From positions 751,381-793,170 of the forward strand of contig BFEA01000129.1 of NCBI GenBank assembly GCA_003427395.1: 41,790 nucleotides of DNA, in the 5' to 3' direction. Position 1 is the first letter of the stretch. Each line of letters starts with the position of its first letter. Positions 9,394 to 19,828 of the stretch are shown piece after piece. The position numbers and the translations under genes are program-made. Origin of the DNA: Chara braunii. Lineage: Eukaryota; Streptophyta; Charophyceae; Charales; Characeae. The notes beneath the pieces are model-generated. The model saw nothing but the letters and a program-made list of their open reading frames with translations, ran no database searches and was not told where the DNA came from.

Positions 9394-10487
9394 GCATCTG
9401 GCATATCCTCATCTGTGTCCTCATCTACCCTCTGCCTCCATGGGATTTCCTCCTGTCCCTCGGCCTGAAGGAGATGTCCCCAGCCGTCCTCCTGAGGCGC
9501 CTCTCCACCTTCCTGCTCCTGTCCCTCGGCCCGCACCAGATCTCCCCAGCCCTCGTCCTGGTCACCCCAAGGGTCTATGTCATCGAACTCCTTCCAATCC
9601 TCAGCGTACCACGCAAGATCGTCTGCCTTTGGATATACCTGCTGGTAATACTCCCCAACTTCCCCGGTCGAGATCAGATGGCCCGGCCTCTCCTCACGAG
9701 TCTCGGCTAACAACTGTCCTACTCCAGCTAAATGATCTATAGGCCTCCGAGCCTCTCTCTCTAGCATCGTCCAGAAGGCTAGGGGCTGGTACATAGAATA
9801 CAGGTCAGGGCTCCCAGTAGGTACAATGGCCCGCAGGAACTTAATCAACTGCAGCCCTCGCTCGCCTACAAGCGGCCCCGCTACAAACTGTGCATACAGC
9901 ACCCAGTCCCTGTCAGCGTACCCTCGGCAAAGGTTATCCAAGTCAAGAGCCGCAAAGTAGATCTCACCCAGACGTCTAAGTCCCCAAAGCTCCTCCGCCA
10001 TGAAGCACGGGAGTGTCACACGCAGTCGACTGCTAAGATACGGGAAGTGTCCCCCAATCCTCAAGGTCGTCATCACTCTCCGAACACCCTCGTGCAGCCG
10101 CTCTACCTCGCCCCGTGTGGAGCCCGCTCGAGCCAGTAAGATCCTCCTCGCGCTCTGCTCCTCTCGCCAATAATAATGCACGATGCCGTGAAAATAGACT
10201 GTGGCTAGCACCTCCCGCGAGTAGTAAATGTGGCCCACTACCTGTATGCTAGTCATGCCTGGCCGTCGCCACCTCTGACTGTCTAGCTCAAACGTCTCGA
10301 TGACATATGTCCACAAGTGTACGACTGACCCCAACACCGTCCATGACCATCGACTCTCTATCGCATCCGCGGAAACCCCTCTGGCCGGCAGATCCAGCGC
10401 CACCCTGCCTGACACTACTGTCTCTAGAGGTCTAGGCCATCTAGCGTCGTCGATCTGAAGCTCCACTCCACTGGCCTGCTCTACCAT
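9390..10487 (-). CDS. Accessory ORF 2 of the minus-strand element, intact, 365 aa, unknown family
   Basis: Fully open from the first in-frame ATG (10487) to TGA 9390-9392. The frame is open a little further upstream but without ATG. It is the only long uninterrupted frame in this element. N-terminal and middle parts are strand-rich with a VVGHIYY..VLATVYFHG motif and a WREEQSARR helix; the C-terminal third is mostly helical (WGLRRLGEIYFAALDLDNLC, then GPLVGERGLQLIKFLRAI) and ends in a strongly acidic, Trp-rich tail (WGDQDEGWGDL, DEDTDEDMPDA). No signal peptide or membrane span. It does not resemble gag, pol or a classical env. Its stop overlaps the next ATG (ATGA). Role unknown; position between PBS and gag recalls the extra ORF1 of Ogre/Tat-type elements. 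Confidence 0.65.
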   Translation of the reverse strand: MVEQASGVELQIDDARWPRPLETVVSGRVALDLPARGVSADAIESRWSWTVLGSVVHLWTYVIETFELDSQRWRRPGMTSIQVVGHIYYSREVLATVYFHGIVHYYWREEQSARRILLARAGSTRGEVERLHEGVRRVMTTLRIGGHFPYLSSRLRVTLPCFMAEELWGLRRLGEIYFAALDLDNLCRGYADRDWVLYAQFVAGPLVGERGLQLIKFLRAIVPTGSPDLYSMYQPLAFWTMLEREARRPIDHLAGVGQLLAETREERPGHLISTGEVGEYYQQVYPKADDLAWYAEDWKEFDDIDPWGDQDEGWGDLVRAEGQEQEGGEAPQEDGWGHLLQAEGQEEIPWRQRVDEDTDEDMPDA

Positions 10488-10563
10488 CGATCCGCTCTCC
10501 ACTATCGGCCGATATCAGCAGCTAAGCTCACTCAACCGCCACCATAATGTGCTCCTCTGCCTC

Positions 10564-11579
10564 CTATGCCTGGACTGCTACTCCTATCCTGAGGAAGTGG
10601 GCGTCCGTAACGTCGATCTCCTCCTCGTCAACCTCACTCTCTAGGTCAACCCAGTCTGGCTCCCAGACGTCCTCGTCGTCCTCTTGCTCCCAACCCTCGT
10701 CGTCAAACTCGTCCTCGACACGGCATGGCGCCTGTCCTATAGCCTGGTAGTACTCCGCCAACTGATGGTCGTATATCAGAGGTTGTCCGGCGTCCTCACT
10801 CCACCAGCTCCCCAGTCGTCTGAGAAGAGCCGCCCGATGCATGTCACGTACTTGGGGCCTTCCTGGAGCTCACGGTCTAGCCAATCCCAAACGCACGGAG
10901 ACTCGGGCCACTCGTCGTCTATCGAACGGATCAGCTCTATAAGCTGAACCCTCTCGTCACCCCAACGAGGCCCACCGGTCGCGAGCGAATAATTGAGGAA
11001 GCCGAGGTCGGCAGACCTTCTCGCCAGGATCTTGAGGTCCTGATAGGCTAGGTATGTCTCGACCATTCTACCAATACCTCCAAAGACGCTCTCTACTACG
11101 AACGCCAGAACTATCTTCCGCAGACTCCAAAGGTTGTACGGGAAAAAACCGTCCTGTGCTACCATCAGCTCCCTCGTGATATCTAGAGGAGGGCGTCCGT
11201 GAAATAGGGTCAACGGGTCGCTCGAGTTCTCTGCTCGGAAGGCAGCTACCTCGTCCCTCAGGTAGCGTAACGCCCTGCTCACCGCTCCACTAGTCCCTGT
11301 TGTCGCGAGGCCCACCACGGCCTCCCTGACCGCGCCCGGTCCTAAGTACAAGTAGGCTCGCACTACGCCCACTCCTTCCCCAGGCCGGTGCTCTCTGTGC
11401 GTCCAAAGCCACACGTCCTCGGATAAGATTATGGACCTCCACGCAAACTGGTCGTCAACGTATTGAACGCTGCGCCCGGGGATCGTGAGCTCCACTAGAT
11501 ACCCTTCTATGAGTTCCGGGGGCTCCAAGTCCTAGTCGATGGTGGCCTCATAGACCTCTACTTGCGCTCGCAGCCACAT
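10564..11579 (-). pseudogene. Accessory ORF 1 of the minus-strand element (paralogue of ORF 2, frameshifted)
   Basis: The likely start is ATG 11579 (MWLRAQVEVYEATID); a TAG at 11532-11534 (CAG in origin) follows, then a long open stretch to about 10776. A one-base frameshift near 10800 moves the frame to one that ends at 10564. Shared with ORF 2: W-x-LRR/LRK helix, Y-x-A-x-x-DL-x-x-L, ADx6Y, GPxxGxxxxQLIxxxR, L-x-RE, a G(R/Q)L block, then EYYQ and an acidic Trp tail (DEEGWEQEDDEDVWEPDW). The frameshift falls exactly where the match to ORF 2 needs it. First ORF after the leader. No known family recognised. Confidence 0.62.
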
Positions 11580-11599
11580 CCAACTGGCGACTAGAGAGA

Positions 11600-13359
11600 A
11601 CGCAGCAAAAGGGATGGGTAGAGAAAGTGAAAGATAGGAGAAGAAGGTTTGTCGATTATGAGGGAATTTCGGCAACACTTCGCCTCCCTTCGTTGGGAGC
11701 CCCGATATCACACTGTCGATCTATCTCCTTACTATCCAAAGGTCCCCTATGGTGCTACAGGGCGGAGCCCCGACTCTAAACAAGGCAAGAGGCCCTATAG
11801 TCAAGTTCCCTTGAATAGAAGGCGTGTGCTTTGTTCGAGGGAACGCTGCCTCCGACTGCTCCGGTCACCCCTCAGGAGTACAAATGTTTTCCTCTGTCTA
11901 AGTACCAAAATTAGAAGGCCCTGACCTTCTTCCCTCTATTTTTTTAAGCCATTTTAATATTTTTAGGAAATTTTAATAAATTTAAATAAATAAAAATTAC
12001 TTTTATCTTCTAGAAACCCACTGACCCTCGACCACTGCCTAGAGGCATGCAAAGCTTCCCCTAGAGAGTAGCGCAGCTAAAGCGTTTCTCTTTCCGCCAA
12101 TATTTTTCTGTATTTAACTGTATCTAATTTACAATAATTACGTTTATATAAGATACCCCCCCTTTCTTATTTTACATACACTCATGTCCCTTGTATGTCT
12201 TTGGGCAAAATTGCTTGACCACAAGGGTCCCCGAAAAATTTGGCAGCACTTCGCCTCCCCCCGTGGGGATGGGGTGTGGCCGAAGGCCTCAAAATAGCCG
12301 CCGAAGGAGTATAGCAAAAGGAAAAAAATATCAAAGGAAAATATTAATTTTTAACCAAATTTTGAGTATTTTTTCTAATTATTTCCTAATTAATTCGAAA
12401 TATTTTACAAATTTTCTAGAAAATTAGGCATTATTTCCCCTCCCCCCGTGGGGATGGGGTTCGGGGCTTCCGCCCCTAGCTCAACAACCCGAAAGGAAAG
12501 ACGTCAGAATTTAAAAATAAAATAAAACAAAATTTAATTAATCCTTTTTTGTTATTTTTAATATTTTCTTTAATTTAATTTTTTTTAAAACGAAAAAGCC
12601 GAAGAATTCAAAAGGCGAAATATTCTCTATATATTATCCTTCCGCTTCGAGGTTGTTATCCGCCCCAAAACCCTCAATAAGGCTTCCCCTAATAATGGTT
12701 TCCCCTAATTAAGGTTTATCTACTAGGGTTTTGGGGGCTTCGCGCGCAACCGCACGCTCTCTTCCAAAACTCGTTCAGTCCCAAAATTTTCCCGTCAGCT
12801 TTACTCAAAATTTGCAAAAACTTTGACGAACACTTTTTTCTTAATCCCTTTTATGGTATTTTACACGAAATTTTTAAAGAAATTAAATATTTAATTCTTG
12901 TTTTACTTTTTTTTTCCTTGCTGTTACTTACCGTTCTCGCCTCTAACCACCTCCGTTTGCCCCGTCCAAGGTATAAATATGACGGGAAAAATAAATTGAG
13001 CAGGTTTGGTACAAGGAGTTATCTCAAGAAAATGTACCAATTTCCCTAAAAAAAGAAAAAAAAACAGGAAATTTCGATTTAATGATTTGATTATCGAAGA
13101 AAATTCGTTATCTCGAAATATGACTGTTAGATTTCAGCAAAAAATGCCTCCTTACGTTCCCCTTCGTCGATACGTCAAACTTTGTCCTCTACGCTTTTTG
13201 CGAGAAAATGCGCGAATTGCGAGATATTTTAAAAAAACTAATGCAAAAAAAAAAAAAAAAAAAATCTAATCATGAAATCGAACGAATTAGTACTGTGACT
13301 AATCAGCCCGCGCATCCCCATTGATTGGGGAAGGCCGCGGCCTTGGGGGTGCAGTCCCC
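11600..13359 (-). other. Leader of the minus-strand element, AT-rich, no convincing gene
   Basis: The stretch lies between the PBS and accessory ORF 1. It is very AT-rich with A and T runs, apart from three GC-rich islands. An open frame at 13006-13269 on the opposite strand is Lys-rich and low-complexity, and I do not believe it is coding. A leader of 1.7 kb is long for a gypsy element and could hold packaging or internal-initiation signals. Confidence 0.6.
11661..12460. repeat. Three dispersed copies of a GC-rich hairpin motif in the leader
   Basis: Related blocks at about 11661-11704, 12231-12275 and 12421-12460. The last two share CCTCCCCCCGTGGGGATGGGG-like cores (a C-run facing a G-run, able to fold), and the first two share GGCA-CACTTCGCCTCCC. 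They stand out sharply from the surrounding AT-rich sequence. Confidence 0.65.
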
Positions 13360-13377
13360 TCCCCGACAACGGCGCCA
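13360..13377 (-). promoter_or_regulatory. Primer-binding site, tRNA-Asp type
   Basis: On the minus strand the sequence is TGGCGCCGTTGTCGGGGA, the form complementary to the 3' end of plant tRNA-Asp with about one mismatch, widely seen in plant gypsy elements. Four bases separate it from a CA-ended sequence (13382), as expected for the LTR edge. It primes minus-strand DNA synthesis and fixes the direction of this element. Confidence 0.85.
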
Positions 13378-13381
13378 AAGT

Positions 13382-13546
13382 TGTGAGGAAACCCGGGGAG
13401 GGGGCCCTGTTCGTCGCTGAAGCCAAGGACAGCGGCGTCTGTCACCCGCCGTGTCCGCATCAGAGGTCCTCAGTGACGCAACAGGGGAAAGGGGTTCGTT
13501 CTGCCTGTCACACTTCCACTATATAACTAAAACGGATGACCTCTCC
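13382..13546 (-). repeat. 3' end of the 5' LTR of the minus-strand element (outer border unknown)
   Basis: On the minus strand the sequence ends ...CCTCACA next to the PBS. A TATA-like TTATATAG lies at about 13519-13527, roughly 140 bases before the LTR end, suitable for the U3/R promoter. The LTR probably extends into the tandem array to the right, but no second LTR exists in the window to set its border because the element is truncated at its other end. Confidence 0.55.
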
Positions 13547-14225
13547 GATCACTAATTAGTGAAAATTTGAATTTAAATAATATCGCGAAAAACCTGTTTT
13601 ATGCCAACCAGCCAAGTGACGGGCAAAGTGACCCTTACAAGCGATTGAGCACTTCGCTGGTCGCACGTGATTGAGTGCGCAGCAGCCTCCCCCAATCAAG
13701 GGATCACTAATTAGTGAAAATTCGAATTTCAATAATGCAGGGGAAAAACCTATTTTATGTCTGAGCACTTCACTGGCCGCCCGTGATTGAGTGTGCAGCA
13801 GCCTCCCCCCCCAATCACCGGATCACTATTTAGTGAAAAGTCGAATTCAAATAATGTCCGGAAAAGCTTGTTTTATGCCAACCAGCAAAGTGATGGGCAA
13901 AGTGACCCTTACAAGTGATTGAGCACTTCGCTGGTCGCACGTGATTGAGTGCGCAACAGCCTCCCCCAATCAAGGGATCACCAATTAGTGAAAATTCGAA
14001 TTTAAATAATGCAGGGGAAAAGCCTATTTTATGCCTGAGCACTTCACTCGTCGCCCGTGATTGAGTGCGCAGCAGCCTCCCCCAATCAAGGGATCACTAA
14101 TTAGTGAAAATTTGAATTTAAATAATGCAGGGGAAAAACCTATTTTATGCCTGAGCACTTCACTGGTCGCCCGTGATTGAGTGCGCAGCAGCCTCCCCCC
14201 CAATCATGGGATCATTAATTAGTTA
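13547..14225. repeat. Tandem array with alternating 155-bp and 116-119-bp units
   Basis: Each unit begins GATCACTAATTAGTG, which contains the 12-bp palindrome CACTAATTAGTG. Units: 13547-13701 (155), 13702-13820 (119), 13821-13975 (155), 13976-14091 (116), 14092-14209 (118) and a short start at 14210. Long units carry an extra block (CCAACCAGC..AAAGTGACCCTTACAAG) missing from short ones. The long-short-long-short order indicates a higher-order repeat of about 274 bp. Probably part of the LTR. Confidence 0.9.
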
Positions 14226-14405
14226 GAAACAAATCAACATTCAGTATTGGAGTAAAATCACACTGTGACACTGTCACCTCTTTGCAGTGCATTGGTCCTC
14301 AACTAGGATCTCAATTTGTTATTTCAAGCTGCATATAGGGAAACAGCCATGACCGTCGGCTTTGACTATCAGGTTCGTTTGCTTCAAACAGCGGAGTCGC
14401 AGCAA

Positions 14406-14599
14406 TCTGGCTAAGTATGCCGGTTCCCACTGCTGCAATCATCTCCCATGTGATCGAGTGTACCCACGAATGATGTTCGAATGTCACCAGAGGACTTGCT
14501 GTTCTGGCTAAGTATGCCGGTTCCCACTGCTGCAATCATCTCCCATGTGATCGAGTGTACCCACGAATGATGTTCGAATGTCACCAGAGGACTTGTTGT
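14406..14599. repeat. 97-bp tandem duplication
   Basis: Two adjacent copies, 14406-14502 and 14503-14599, beginning TCTGGCTAAGTATGCCGG, differing at essentially one position (GACTTGCTG versus GACTTGTTG). The near identity implies a recent event. It contains no gene. Confidence 0.92.
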
Positions 14600-14629
14600 T
14601 CTGCCGTTGGCTGTGTATGGATTGGTATT

Positions 14630-14687
14630 GCTCTCTCTCTCTATCTATCTATCTCTCTCTCTCTCTCTCGCTCTGTCACACACACAC

Positions 14688-14743
<56 letters not shown>

Positions 14744-14981
14744 TCTCTCTCTCTCTCTCACTGTGCACTCTCTCTCTCGCTGTGCACTCTCTCTCTCTCT
14801 CTCACTGCACACACACACTGTCTCTCTCTCTCTCACTATGCACTCTCTCTCTCGCTGTGCACTCTCTCTCTCTCACTGCACACACACACTCTCTCTCTCT
14901 CTAACTGTGCATTCTATCTCTCGCTGTGCACTGTCTCTCTCTCTCTCACTGCACACACACTCTCTCTCTCTCTCAGCGATG

Positions 14982-15053
<72 letters not shown>

Positions 15054-15067
15054 TCTCTCTCTCTCTC
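14630..15067. repeat. CT-rich microsatellite/minisatellite
   Basis: (CT)n blocks broken by CACTGTGCA, TCGCTGTGCA and CACTGCACACACACA spacers that repeat several times, giving a layered minisatellite. All frames are open by composition (Ser/Leu or Arg/Glu runs) and are not genes. Confidence 0.93.
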
Positions 15068-18000
15068 ACTGCGCACTCCCCTTCCCTTCGCATAAGCCCG
15101 GTTCGTCACTGCTGTGAGGCAAGTGCTTGTGATTAAAAAAAAAACGAAAAATAATAATGATAAATAAACAAGTAAATAAAAAAAACTTAATAATAACAAA
15201 AACAGCGGTACACGCTGAATCGCTCTTTCTGCCTGCGCGGGTTTGTATTCAGGCCCACGAGTAGAATGAACCTGGCCTGCGATCTCGATCAAGTATCTCT
15301 CACCTCTCTCTCTGTGTGACCAATGCTGAGAAAGCGGGTGTCCCTGCCGTCAGTGGGGATGACCGATTCCCATCAGCAAAAAGTGACGAGATCAAACAGC
15401 ACTGGAGGTAAGAAGTCACGTCGGCAGCGGAAATGAAAGAGGTTGTACTCTCCAGCAGCGGGACTCCTGGATTGCCCGTTCAGCAAAGACGATGGAACCT
15501 GTCAACAGCAGGGGGTGCCTGATTGCCTGATCAACGGGATCATTGATTAGCTAATTAGCGGAGGAATCCGGTTCCGCCAATAGCAGGAATGTCCGATTGC
15601 CTGGGCCCTGGTCCCGCCGGCCGCGGAAATGCCTATTCGCCCGATCAGCAAAAGTCTTGACTGGCTGATCTGCATAAATGCCTGCCTGTTCGCCTGATCA
15701 GCAGAAGTCTTGATTGGCTGATCAGCAAAAGAGCCTGATCCCGCCTGCCGTAGGATCGCCTGATCACCAGTCCAATGGAAGTCTTGATTGGCTGTTCAGC
15801 GAGAGAGCCTGGTCCCACCAGCTGCAGGGCAGAAGAGCCTGATCCCGCCAGCTGCAGGAAACCCCTGATTACCTTGTTCCCACTCTCTCCTCCTTGCACG
15901 CACCCTCTCAGCTTCACACACTTGATTGGTTGTACGCTCGATTTGTGAACACTCTTGATCGGCCGCACACTTCATCAAGCAGCGCGCGCGTTCGCTTCAA
16001 GCATAAAACAAAAAGGGCACTCACCTGGTGACATGGCGCCGCCTTCCTCAACACTCTCTCTCCTCACATGGCATGATGCATGAGGATTTTCACCATCTCT
16101 CTTCCTTTTTCCCGTCTCTCTTACTATCGTAGCCTCGCTCACTTGCAGTCACGGGGCTTCTCTCTCTTTCTCTCTCTCCACAGTCTCTCTCCCTCACACA
16201 CACAGTCTCTCACTCCCGCTGTGCAATCCCCTTCTCTTTCACTCTCCTCTTACACGCGAGTAACCGCCTGAGCGCCGACGCGTCTCCCCCGTGCTTGCAT
16301 ACGCGGGGACACCTTGCTCGCACCAAGTCCCTCCAAAATGCCCGTGTCAGTGGGCGGGTACACCTTGCACATACTCTCCTCGTCCCCATCTCCTGTAACC
16401 GCCTGTCCACTGCTCCCCGTTGACATTATCAGTATAAGCGACGTGGGCGGGGTACACCTTGCATGTTGCGAGAGACTGCCCCCGTCTGAATGTCCTACCA
16501 GACCAGTTGATCCTTGTTATATCCTCCTGGTACCAGAGGCCGTGGCCTCAAGAGACTGCCAGTTTACCCCGCACTGGCAAAAGCAGGCCCGGTACCAGGT
16601 CTGTGTGGCCTGCATTGGGAAAAAATGGGCCAGGCACCAGGCCCAGTGAGATCTGTATCAACAAAAATATGCCAGGTAGATTTGTATAGCAGGTCCTGTA
16701 CCAGGAAAAAATCCACGGGACTGCTACAAACGGCTAGTGTCGAGCCAGAGTAGAGCGGGATGAACAAAGTCAAGTTGCAGTGTCTCCGATCACCAGTTAC
16801 CGAGCTTGGAAAGAAAAGGAACAGGCCATAGTACGCTGCCGCAGTTCCTTGCGTGTGCCGTACCATTGGCCAATCTGCAGTGGTACCCTCGTCGAACTTG
16901 TCTAGAATCAGTGTACTGTACCAAACTTGAACCAGCGTGACTAGACCGTCGTTGAGCCAAATCCGTATCACTAATCAACACCAAGCTGGAGTAGTGCAGC
17001 ATCAAATAGTAGCAACAGGCTGTTGTGAGTCTCATCAATGTCGGACCAGTGACCATATCAAAGGAAAAGTACCAAACCGCGGAATTCTGTCTCGGCGCCA
17101 AACCGGTGTTCACACAAAGTAGTACTCACGCGGCGATGCAACCTGATGTCGACATAGAACTAAAACCGAATCAGAGACACATATCGAGCAGTGTCGTGCC
17201 AACGCCGAATCAACACCGAACCTGAGGCAATTGTCCTGAACTCCAGTGGGCTGTTTCGTACGGACGTCGAGTCATTACCCAACCTGAAACATGTCGATGT
17301 CGAGCCAATACCGAGCGTGATATCGAAGAAATAGTCGGGCAAAGATAGCACCAACCCCCACTGACCATGCGGCCCCGCTCTCTTGAAACACACTAACTGC
17401 GGCAAGGCTAGTAACCAGATATATCATGTAAGTCACGTGAGCGATCTCAATTATCGGAGAATAGGGAGGATCGTTAAATCAGAGTAAATAAATAATCCGG
17501 CCCCTAACCCATCACGAATAATTTAAACAAAATTTAATCAAATATTAAATAATCATTAATTTTCTTCCCTTTCAATCATTTTTAATTATTATTTTTTTTT
17601 CTTAATCCTATCATCAAAAATAATAAAAATAAAAATAATTCCAACAAAAATGAATCCCGATGGAATTCAATTAAATAACAAAATTTTCTTTGTTTTCTTC
17701 TTATTTTATTGTTTTTGATTTCTTTTCCCTATTTTTTATTCTATTACTGGAAATAACAAATAACGATTGCGAATCAATTCAAATTAAATACCGAGGAAAT
17801 TTAATAAAATAAAAAATATCCTGTTTTTCTCTTCGCTTCTATTGTTCTTAATTCCTTTTTCCATTTTTAATTCTGGTATTAAAATTAACGAAATCCGAGG
17901 CTCCATTCCCACTCCAATTGTGTAAAGTAAAACGGTTATGCCAAGGCCTACTACTGTATCCCCTTCCCGCGGCTTGCTGCTTCGGAAATAGACTCGGAGC

Positions 18001-18224
18001 AAGCGGAAGAGAGGTGGGGCACAATGTGAAAGAAGCGGTAACTCCCCTCGTTAATTTGAGGGTTACTTTCAGTGGTTAGCACATCCAAAATTAGGGGTGC
18101 TCTGGTTACACCTAACTTTCTCCGTCAGGTCAAACAAGAGTACCGTCAAAATACAGTCTAGTCATCGGGTCGAAGACTCAAAACCGCTGATTTCGGGTGG
18201 CCCACTGCCTGTGGCCGCCCGACA
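15068..18224 (+). repeat. Long interspersed repeat, copy B (probable 5' LTR/leader of the plus-strand gypsy element)
   Basis: Nearly identical to copy A over its whole length except for an extra block at about 16697-17383. It ends at the same point as copy A (GCCCGACA) and is followed within 115 bases by the start of gag, so it most likely provides the LTR and/or 5' UTR. No typical TGG-starting PBS is visible after its end. The CTGATCAG minisatellite (15570-15870) and the AT-rich block (17500-17880) are shared with copy A. Confidence 0.83.
16697..17383. repeat. Segment present only in repeat copy B (about 690-bp indel)
   Basis: Copy A jumps from TTTGTATAGCA to TGAAACACAC; copy B carries about 690 bp between the same flanks. 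I see no terminal repeats or target duplication. The left end (GGTCCTGTACCAGG) continues the style of the preceding sequence, so deletion from copy A is more likely than insertion into copy B. No gene seen in it. Confidence 0.8.
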
Positions 18225-18338
18225 ACATGTCGGTTCTGACGTTAGTGAGACGAGCTGGCGAGAGGAAGATCAGCTAAGCAACCGAATCGCCTCAGTCCTC
18301 TGGTCACTCGACAAAGATCTGCCGAGCCATGAATAGAG

Positions 18339-19828
18339 ATGCCCATGGCTAATGCTAATGGAGCCCCTCCCTGGGTAATGGTAAGCATCCCCGCTACCTT
18401 CCCCTTCTATCCTAACTACACTCATCCGGAGGCATGGCTTGAAGCCGTGCAAGCACAGGGCTATGGCGCCAAGGATCTTCTCCGCGTCATTACCCTATTA
18501 CTCTGAAACACTGCACATGATTGGTTAAGAAGGCATCGATGGGTAGATTGGGATACTTTTGACGCGTTCCTAGCGTGATTTGACGCGGTCAGTGAAGAGG
18601 CTTCCTGGTTCGTACTGAAAACCTGTCCGCAGGAACCAGGGGAATTGCTACCCGATTTCGTGGATCGTTTTCAGACCGCCTTGGACAAATTGGGACGGGA
18701 AGAAAATGCGGCTAGGGATTGTTTATCGATCACCTCCGCAATCCCGTGTTGAAGGCAGAATTGCAGAAAAAGGTCCCTCCCAAGACCAACCAACTGTCGG
18801 TTATCATCGCCAAGGCCCTTGAGCTGGATCTGTTGGACACACGTAAGACTTATTATATTGGTCAGGGAGAAGAAGATATTTCGGACACGATCCAAGACGT
18901 GGCAGCCAAGAGACGATCCTGGCTCAGAGAAGTAGGACAATTTTACCCTCGTCCCGATCATGATTACCAAGACGGCCCCGCTCCAGGTCCTTCCCCGTAT
19001 CACTCCCTACCCCTCTCGAAACCGCCTCTCCCTCCGAAGGTAGTACCTGTGAACACGGTCATGGCCTAAGAAGCCGCCTCATTTCCCATCACCAATCTGC
19101 ACCTAGCCCATATGATCCATACCGCTACGACTAAACAGTCCTAGTGGATTAATAACCTATTGCAGATGCAGACTTCCCAGATGGATCGGATAGATCAGAT
19201 CATGACAAAACTAATAAAGGCTAATCCCAATTCTTCCCGCCCCGTTCCCCCTCAATACCCCTTGCTTACTGCTCCTCCCGCGGAAGGACCAGCCCATTCT
19301 GCCGCTCCTCTTCAGATGGCTAACCCAACAGGAAGGATCAAGTGCTACAATTGCAAGAAGTCGGGGCAATTCGCACGAGAATGCCCCCAACTGAAACGTA
19401 ATCAGCCGCCCCCTGCGGCTGCGCCATTAGCCTTCAACCAAGGACGGGTGGCGTCGGTATTAGAACATGCAAGGGAAGTTTCCCCCTTCATTGCCGATCA
19501 ACCCTCCTCGGTCGATCCAGGCGCATCGACGTCAGGATCCTCTTTCGAGGCTGCGGATATCGTCGATCCAACCGAGTACCTCCAGTTGGCTGGACTGATC
19601 GGAGCTATCCGACCCGCAAAAAAAGAGCTCGATTGGGTCGAATGTACATTGGAACCAGGGCCTCAGTTCCAAACAGGAGAAATCGATCTCCTACAGACAC
19701 TCAAACAGTATGATATTCGAGTGTCGATCCATGTAGGACACCTGTTGACCATATCCGAAAATGCCAATGACAAGCTTCTGCAGCAATGCCAGAAGAATGA
19801 GAAACGCTTTACCTATCACCACATTTAG
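18339..19828 (+). pseudogene. Gag of the plus-strand gypsy element
   Basis: The likely start is ATG 18339 (MPMANANGAPPW). The N-terminal and capsid part (PEAWLEAVQAQGYGAKDLL, then DFVDRFQTALDKLG and IDHLRNPVLKAELQKK) has the Gag helix pattern with the usual LxDFVxRF motif. One-base frameshift near 18717; after it the frame stays constant through protease, RT and RNase H to 22639. In-frame stops: TGA (two, near 18507 and 18574), TAA (19066-19069 area), TAG (about 19141), and TAG just after 19828; all fit C-to-T origin. A Pro-rich linker leads to a zinc knuckle at 19343-19384. Gag would assemble the particle. Confidence 0.8.
19343..19384 (+). other. CCHC zinc knuckle with the histidine replaced
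   Basis: The spacing C-x2-C-x4-[H]-x4-C is kept (CYNCKKSGQFAREC), but the histidine position is Gln. This would weaken zinc binding in nucleocapsid. Confidence 0.88.

Noticed and set aside
13006-13269. Lys-rich plus-strand frame of 87 codons
   Set aside because: AT-rich, low-complexity and opposite to the element direction; composition alone explains it.
13547-14225. CRISPR-like array
   Set aside because: Units of 116-155 bp are repeated whole without unique spacers, and the context is eukaryotic.
14555-15136. Long Ser/Leu-rich and Arg/Glu-rich open frames
   Set aside because: They arise because CT repeats contain no stops in any frame; there is no other coding sign.
91-18224. Copies A and B as the two LTRs of the minus-strand element between them
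   Set aside because: The minus-strand element has its own PBS at 13360 next to a different LTR edge (13382), and copy B directly precedes the plus-strand gag.
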